Origin: Lepisosteus oculatus
Taxonomy: Eukaryota; Chordata; Actinopteri; Semionotiformes; Lepisosteidae
NCBI RefSeq assembly: GCF_040954835.1
Contig: NC_090703.1
Coordinates: 11,775,001-11,839,000 of the forward strand
DNA: 64,000 nucleotides
Direction: 5' to 3'
Each line of letters opens with the position of its first letter. Within the stretch, counting starts at the first letter, position 1. Positions 56,979 to 64,000 of this stretch are shown here, piece by piece. The position numbers were made by a program, and so were the translations under genes. Under the pieces are notes generated by a model. It saw only the letters and a program-made list of their open reading frames with translations, made no database searches and was not told where the DNA came from.

Positions 56979-59900
56979 CTGAGAAGACAAACAAGCTGGT
57001 AAAGACTCAGAGAAATGTCAAAATGCTACACCACAGAACTCACATTGTAAAAATATGTGATTCCAAGCAACTAATTTTCAAAAAGGTAAGCAAGTTGCTA
57101 GGAACAGAGAATCATAACCACTGACCCTGTGGGAAAACAGTCTGCAGTTCGAACACTTAATTGCTTCTAGGAGGTTTTGCCATTTTCCCTTCAGAAATCA
57201 ATTTTACAGGCTCAGCTCTGTTGACAGGTGGTATTGTACCTCAAGGCACATTACAGTATAGACGTGCAGAAATTGTGGTGTATGACAGCACTGAATGTTG
57301 CAAATGGGCTTATCCAACATTTATCAAAAAGTGGTTTAAAAGAGAGGAGTACTAGTATAAAAATGAAAACATTACATCTCTACGCTTCACATTAAAATTG
57401 TTTTTAATTGTGCTTCCTTTTTAATGTTAAGCTCCAGAGATGAATTTTGGGATATCCGCGAACCAATGCCATTGTCGGTTGATTTGCAGTTCATCCTGGG
57501 AATTAAATCAAACATCCACTGGAATATATCCTAAACACATTTACACAGTCAGATTTAAATGAAGTAATTTGCTCATGTCCCTTACTTCAGAATTTGGAGA
57601 GACTGTATTTGAGAGGACTGTACAAACTTGTGCCGTCATTCAAGAATAAATGAGTTCATGTGAATGCGGCTTGTGTCACAGGTCTGTCTCTGATTAATCA
57701 GCCATCATCAATCATATCTACAGTTTAACAGCCATGCAGTCCCTAAAATTCAAGTGGGGGATGTTTTAGTCTTTTTCGTCCATTAATTAAAACCCATTTG
57801 AACTGATTTATTTTTTAATTACTATTCTTAATTTCCAAACTGAGTTTTAAACTCAACTCAAATACCTGGCATTTTTACAGTCACAAAACATGAACCCAGT
57901 ATTTTATCACAAGAAACAATACTGCTGAACCAACAAACCTATCTCCGCTCTATTTAAAATGTAAATAACAGCGTGTATGTGCTCAGTGAGCTATTGATGT
58001 AAAATCCAGACTGTGCTTTCTCACTATGCATCAGTGTCACTGATACACGTCACTGCTATCAAAGACATATGATATATCCCCATTTACTTTGAAAACCATG
58101 CACACTACCGAAAGATAAGCAAAGCAGGCAGAAAGTGTATGAATGTTCCAAACAGTGCATCTTATTACCTATTATTAGGAAATATATATTATCTTCTATC
58201 TAACATGTAACATACAATTTTCACTTTGCAAGCTTGCCTCTGGTGACAGTTGATTCTTAGCTGCTTCTCGACTCGAGTATTGGTTGTTCGGGTTGCAGCT
58301 CCTGCTTATAAACATGAATCTCTGGTTACAGGACAAGGTTCCCCCCTCTCACATGACATTCTGTGGAAACTGGTGAGCCAACCGCAACACCCAAGCCACG
58401 ACAGACTATCTATCATCCATCTACCGTGCTTCACTAATGGAGTTTATAATGAAAGTTCGGGAGGGATGACAACAGCCAAGTTCAATCATCTTCAGCTGTC
58501 AGTAATTTGTAAATAATCATGATGTCACTTCCTCTCTTAAACATCACATACTGTACATCAGCCCCTTGATCACTCCCTGCTCTACATGGAGGTCCCAGAT
58601 GCCTCATCCGATAGCAAATGGTTTAGCCCTCAGACAAGTGGGTTAAGACAAATTATTATAACTTTAAATACTCAATAAACCTTTTAATACTTTAATTCTT
58701 GGCTATTGTCATTCCTAGTGAAACGTTTTTGCTCAGAATATGGCATGGGCCACAAATTATTAAAGGTGACATTAGCCTGCCTTTCATTTTTAAGCTTATT
58801 TCTCTGCAAAATCCAAGTCCCAGGTACTCTTCGTACCCTGAGAGCGTTAGTCCTCCTCCAGGAAACTCTATATGCTATGTTTTTGGCTGCCTTCCACCTT
58901 GTGTTCCTCATCCCTGATGTAATAATCTATCTCTGATTCCTTGGTCTTTTATTTGAGAATGGTTTAAAGTGATTATGTTTTCTCTGGGGAATGTAATGAA
59001 ATTTTTTATTTACCACTCTGCATTGCACCTGAATCTCTGATAACACACCTTGAAGTGGCATGCCCTTTGTGGAATAACAAGTGTACTTTTGTAGGGAACA
59101 TGTTTCAACTAAATAGCTGAAGATTAATGCACCAAACCATGTTATTGCAAAATCTGTTGGAAGTTAGGAAAAAAGCTAAACTCTAGATTGTGCTTCACCT
59201 CTACCAATAGCACTGTTATTGAGCATTTCATGATTATACCGCACTAGATTATTCTAGAGAATAAAAGTGATTACAAAAGCAATTGATTGTAACAGGGACA
59301 TACAGCAGCAGACAGATGGTAAGCATTGCAAAAGTATTAAAATATTACTGCACAGCTGTCATATAATGTAAAACCCTTCACAGAAGTGCATTCTTAATTA
59401 AAAAAAAACAGATACATTTTTTCAGTTATCAAAGTGCAACAACTCCTGTAGCATGTCAGTGGCTAGACTGAAGTAATTCTCCAGTGCCTTCTACTATGTA
59501 CTATAATTATTGTGGCCATTTCTCTACTGGACATTTAGCTACATTATGTTGGATAAAATATCGTACAACAAATAGGTGTAGTAGCAGTTTTGTTTGGTTG
59601 TAGCCTTTCTAAATCTCTTTGGAAGCTTAATGCTAAAGTAAATACTGGTTTTACTTGTTGCAAGCTTTATTGCTTACACTGTTCCCACCTCATTCCAGCA
59701 ATAATAAGTCTGGCAATTTCTTGCACTTTCCTGCAAGAAATGCAGAGACAAAAATCCAGAGACAAAAATTGCAGTGGTTCACAGTCAAAAATCAACCAGG
59801 TTTTAGGTGTGAAATATTAAGATCGGTCTGCTTACTTATGTTAGCAGTGCAAACAGCAATGATAGCTTGCAATACTGGAGCAGAACCCTGAACTCAAAAG

Positions 59901-61490
59901 CAGTTTTTGGAATCAGACAAAAACCTAGGAGCAGTTTTAACAGGCTGTGACTGCAGGAAGTGTGCTTCCTATTGCGTCCATGGCAGGTGATGACATATCA
60001 TGATCTCTGGCTGTCTTGTCACCTTCTTGCCAGCTAATGAAACTCAACACAATGTTCACTTGCACTTGCAGCTCAAATCATTCACTCTGTCACCTTTTAT
60101 AAGTTTTCAGTGCCTGGAAAAAAAATAGCTGTTCTTAGTAGCTATAGTCATAGTATAAGGTATTTCCAGCTCCAATATAAAGTAAACTGACACCATTTAT
60201 TCACACAAAGAATTAGTTATTAAAACAGTTCCTTCATTCTTATTTATTATTCTTCTGTTGTTTCTAAACTACAAAGCATTTTGGGAGCTTCCTCAATCAT
60301 AGCTGTTTGATCACTTCACACTGACAGATGAGACCTTATCAATCTACCATTGTGATTATCCACAGAAGCACTGAGAGAAAACAGACAGGTTGTGAACTTC
60401 ACCCTGTCTATGTCCCCTGGAAACTGCCCTTCAGAGGTTGCTAGAACAATCGTTTTCATAAAGTACAGTTGTCTCATCTGAGTGGAGTGAAAAAATATGC
60501 TACAGACAATTTTCTAATTAATACTAACTCCAACTAAAACATGGTGTGCCAGTATTATGATGGGCATGTCATTCAGTCTTGTGGTAACTTTTATAATAAA
60601 TACCAAATGTTTTCTTTCGGTTTTATAAACAGCTGATGGGGGAGGTGGAGTAAAGAGATATGGTAGGGGGTTGGCTGCCCCTGAAAAAAAAATATTTTTT
60701 TTTCTAATAAACACTTCATGACTGAAAAACCACAGGCTTTGAAACAGGAAACCTCAGTACAATAGGGTCTATAGCACATCATCCCAGAATAAACAGTGCA
60801 TGCCTCTGTATCTGCATCATTCTGTGTGTGGTGTACCCTCAGAGTGGGTCTAATTTTACTACAAGAGACACTGCTACAAGTCCTAATGATGAATATAATA
60901 AAACAGCACACTTATTTTTATGTGATGGAACTTTTAAGCACACAATCACACAATTGTGCATTGAAACATTAACAGTGTACGTGCTTAGCTACAGTATACA
61001 GCATTTCAGGGACCTTTTAAAAAACACTTTACCTTGGTTTACAGCATTCAATCTTGTTTTTTTTTCTCCATTTGTCAGAATTATAAACAAGAAATATAAT
61101 AAGGACAAAATCTTCAGCAGATTTCTGGAGCACAACTCAACCTATTTATGTGATTTGTTAGCATTTTAAAGGTGAACTTCAAAAGCTGTACACTTAAAAT
61201 GTACAGTATATTGGAATTGATACAAAGATGAGTTGGAAGAAAATACTGTATTAATGTAATGTCACCACATTGATACCACAGAAGCAGTCCACTGGATACA
61301 GATGACTTAAATAACTAAAGATATTTCAGACATTTCAAGATACAAATAGTGTGCTTTGAATTGAGCTGCTATTTCCACGAACGTGTCAACAGCCTCACTG
61401 AGCCTCTCACTCTTACCAATGCACTATAAAATAATCACTTACCTCTGGTAAAGAAGGTTTATGTGTTAACTAAGAAGTAAATATGAGCAT

Positions 61491-61790
61491 CCATCCATCC
61501 ACTTTCTATCTGCTTTATCTAATACAGGGTTGCGGGGGAGCTGGAACGTATCAGCAAGGCAGGATACACCCAGGACAGGATGCCAGTCCATTGCAGGACA
61601 GACAGACACTCACACACACCTTGGCTAGTTTTCTGAGAAGCCAGTTAAGCTACCAGTATGTCTTAGGACTGTGCAACGGAACAGGGAAAAAAATACATAC
61701 AAATTCCACACAGATAGCACCTCGGGAACTGAACACTGGACCCCAGCAGTGCGAAACAAATGCTAACCACTGCACCACTGTTCCCCCCTG
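61491..61790 (-). mobile_element. tRNA-derived SINE
   Basis: The plus strand starts catccatccactttctatctg, then cagggttgcgggggagctgg, ggatacacccaggacaggatgcc, and ends gctaaccactgcaccactgttcccc. On the minus strand the end reads GGTGCAGTGGTTAGC (A-box-like) followed by a worn B box (GTGTTCAGTTCC). This is a common fish SINE type, and the copies at 8660, 17288 and 33900 belong to it. Confidence 0.75.
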
Positions 61791-63887
61791 AATGATCATT
61801 ATATTACAAATTTATAAAGCATTTTTTACATTAAAAACTTTAATTATCTAGTTTGTATTCCTTCATAATTTGCTGTTGCAAACTGGTAATAAACTCTGGT
61901 TAGTACTACACTGTCAACAGTAAATGAAAGACCTCTTTCAGGTAACAGACCCAGAAGAGCAGTTTCCAAGCCCTTGATGTTACAGAGATTATCTGTGTTG
62001 TACAGTAATTAATGTCCCACAAACTCATTGCCTGAATGGGGGTACCCATCAGGACTGGGAATTTTCTCCCACTGTGAGTTTTTATTTTCCTCTCCTGTGT
62101 ACCCACATGCTCTACTTAACATTGCACTCTCTATTAAAGAAATCTAGATTTATTAATTGATATGCCTGCACTCTTCCCTCACATATCTGTTATTTAACAC
62201 AGTGCAAGTTTCACTGTGAGCAAGAGCCAGCACCAGTGGGAAGATGGCGAGCCTTTTCCAAAAAACACGGTCACCTAACCTAAACCTGGGCAAGTCCTCC
62301 ACTCATGCAGGGAGGGCTAGGAACACCTGGATGACTCCTACTCACCTACACCTGGCAGCCTTTGGCCAATTTCATGATGCTGTTTGGGGTATTGGAGTCA
62401 CAGATGGTTAACAACACAGCCCAGAGTTTAACCAGCAATGTGTGGTTAACCAGGTTAACCTCAGCCTGCTCCTTAAGCCAATCCCTTAACTGGTTGAGCC
62501 ACTTATGAGCCCCTAAAATATACAAAAATGAACCAGAATAACCCCTGGAAGAGCAGAAACCTGTGGGGAGGGTGATGTGTATGAGCCACCTCTTAAACAT
62601 CCCACTTCACTTCCAATCCCTTAGATTTAAATCATGCTGACTTGTCCTTCCAGTGGGTGATCGCCATCACCAGGAAGCCTTTTATAGCTCACAGTACTTA
62701 CATTTTCATTTCAGAAACAGAACAGACAAAAGTGGTGAAAGGTAAGAACACCATTCAGAAAACGTAATGCGATCTCTGTAGCCCTCAATCTTTTATTGAT
62801 GACCACACCTGTGCCATTACGTAATGAATGACACCACTGCCATGGCTCCACTATCTCTCTCCATACAACAGTATATTTAAAAAGCAAGCCCAATTTCCAG
62901 AAAGGTACAGATTCACACTACATCTCACAATAGATTCAACCACTATAAATAACTTAAGACACTTAAACAAACAAAAAGTCAAAAAGATTTCAACTTCATT
63001 TCCAGAATCCATAAAATAATAAAATGTTAGGTGGTATTATCAGTTTTTTTTTTCTAAAAAGGACATTTTAAAAATATTTGTAACAGCATTATTTTGTTCT
63101 GATCTGGACACCTAGAAATGTTGCCCTGACAAAACCCCTGCGTACAAGACACCACTCACACCAGACACAGTCACCAGTTATATCTCACACGTATAATTAT
63201 ATTGCTAACCACATGCCTCACTGCTGACAAGCATGCAGGAAACAAAAGCTGGGTTACCTACAGGACATCCTGCACAAGAAGAAGCGGCTACAGTGGCAGA
63301 AGCAGAAGCACTGGCAGACCCACTCCCTGCTGACCATAGTGAGCCCAGACCTCCCTCTCCCTCACCTCTGCACACCTTCATCAGCATCCCAAGACACAGC
63401 CTTGTCACACTGATCAGGTTCCACCACCCGTAACCAATACTGCCGCACCAGCAGGGAAATGTTCAGCTCACCTTCAATAATTCATTATAGGACCATGAAC
63501 ACACAGGCCATTCCCTCTCGGGGCCCTGGTTATAGTCAAGGGCCCAGACTGCCCTTCCCTGGCCTGTCAGCTCTGAATGCTCAATAGTGGCCAAGTTGTG
63601 GGCAGGCCACCCAGTTATGTGGGAAGCTGCCAGATCTAGGATTTCTATGTAGCACCATCCTAGTAGTCAGGTATGTATGAGGTATTAAGTCAAACTAATC
63701 TAATTAAGGTCCACAGTTGTTTACACCCCCTATACCAGGGATGGTCAAACAAAATGGGGTCAGATGGTCAGGAGCTGTGAGAATTTCACAGCTACCTTTG
63801 AGGGCCACTAGATAGTCCTGATTAAAGAAATTATCAGGACACTAAAAACAACCTACAAGTAAAGTGGTAAATCCACAACATGTTGAA

Positions 63888-64000
63888 AAAACAACACAAA
63901 AGAAGGCTCCACAGCCAACATGTTGTGTTTCTTTTCTTCTCTTTTCAGCGTGGAATAAACCTTTACTTGTTCCTTCGTAGCCTACGCATGCTGACACAGC
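63888..64000 (+). mobile_element. Penelope-like fragment running off the window
   Basis: Matches the right arm of the element at 10183-10429: agaaggctccac, then cagcgtggaataaacc, ttacttgttcctt and gcctacgcatgctgacacagc. It is diverged (the GAAAC block reads caacatg) and truncated by the window edge. Same orientation as the right arm. Confidence 0.65.

Larger units (their letters stand above)
56979..64000 (-). other. EVL: EVL intron toward the EVH1 exons
   Basis: At least 7 kb without a recognisable EVH1-coding exon, so the EVL N-terminus lies beyond the right edge. The intron carries a tRNA-type SINE (61491-61790) and a Penelope-like fragment from about 63888. The remaining sequence is AT-rich with no supported gene. 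In particular I do not see the mammalian intronic miR-342. Confidence 0.7.

Noticed and set aside
62346-62600. 84-codon minus-strand frame in the EVL intron
   Set aside because: I considered a transposase fragment, but no catalytic or DNA-binding motif is recognisable.
56979-64000. Possible EVH1 exons or the intronic miR-342 of EVL
   Set aside because: No segment resembles the EVH1 sequence or the miR-342 mature sequence on either strand. Both are probably outside the window or absent.

Overview
The window is vertebrate nuclear DNA. It has intron-split genes with GT-AG junctions, long introns, one CpG-rich promoter and degenerate SINE/LINE relics. Four genes read across: SLC25A29 (+, 3' part), YY1 (-, complete coding region), DEGS2 (+, complete coding region) and EVL (-, from just after the EVH1-coding exons to the stop). 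This is the human 14q32 order EVL-DEGS2-YY1-SLC25A29, inverted as a block with all relative orientations kept. Protein lengths, a YY1 without the mammalian His/Gly/acidic tracts, and the repeat types (5S rRNA-derived and tRNA-derived SINEs, a Penelope-like fragment) suggest a ray-finned fish. Kilobase-scale introns and repeat style make me favour a non-teleost lineage such as gar, bowfin or sturgeon, but that is inference.

Layout: 1-7.9 kb holds the last two SLC25A29 exons and a long 3' UTR. 7.9-13.7 kb is the tail-to-tail SLC25A29/YY1 interval, probably including a long YY1 3' UTR, with a SINE relic and a striking inverted-repeat insertion bounded by an 18-bp duplication. 13.7-25.6 kb is YY1 (five coding exons), with a cluster of YY1-type sites in intron 1. 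25.6-28.4 kb is the head-to-head YY1/DEGS2 interval. 28.4-44.6 kb is DEGS2 (three coding exons), whose introns carry most of the repeats. 44.6-47.4 kb is the tail-to-tail DEGS2/EVL interval. 47.4-57.0 kb holds EVL exons, and 57-64 kb is the EVL intron leading to the missing EVH1 exons.

The four genes are not one pathway. SLC25A29 is a mitochondrial basic amino acid carrier, YY1 a zinc-finger transcription factor, DEGS2 a sphingolipid desaturase/hydroxylase of the ER, and EVL an actin-regulatory Ena/VASP protein. What joins them is old conserved synteny.

The most interesting item is an 861-nt, phase-symmetric, proline/serine-rich exon of EVL at 54343-55203 on the minus strand. It resembles the neural-specific large exon of the paralogue ENAH (Mena), and I know of no counterpart in mammalian EVL. 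It implies that a long EVL isoform existed in the early vertebrate Ena/VASP ancestor and persists here.
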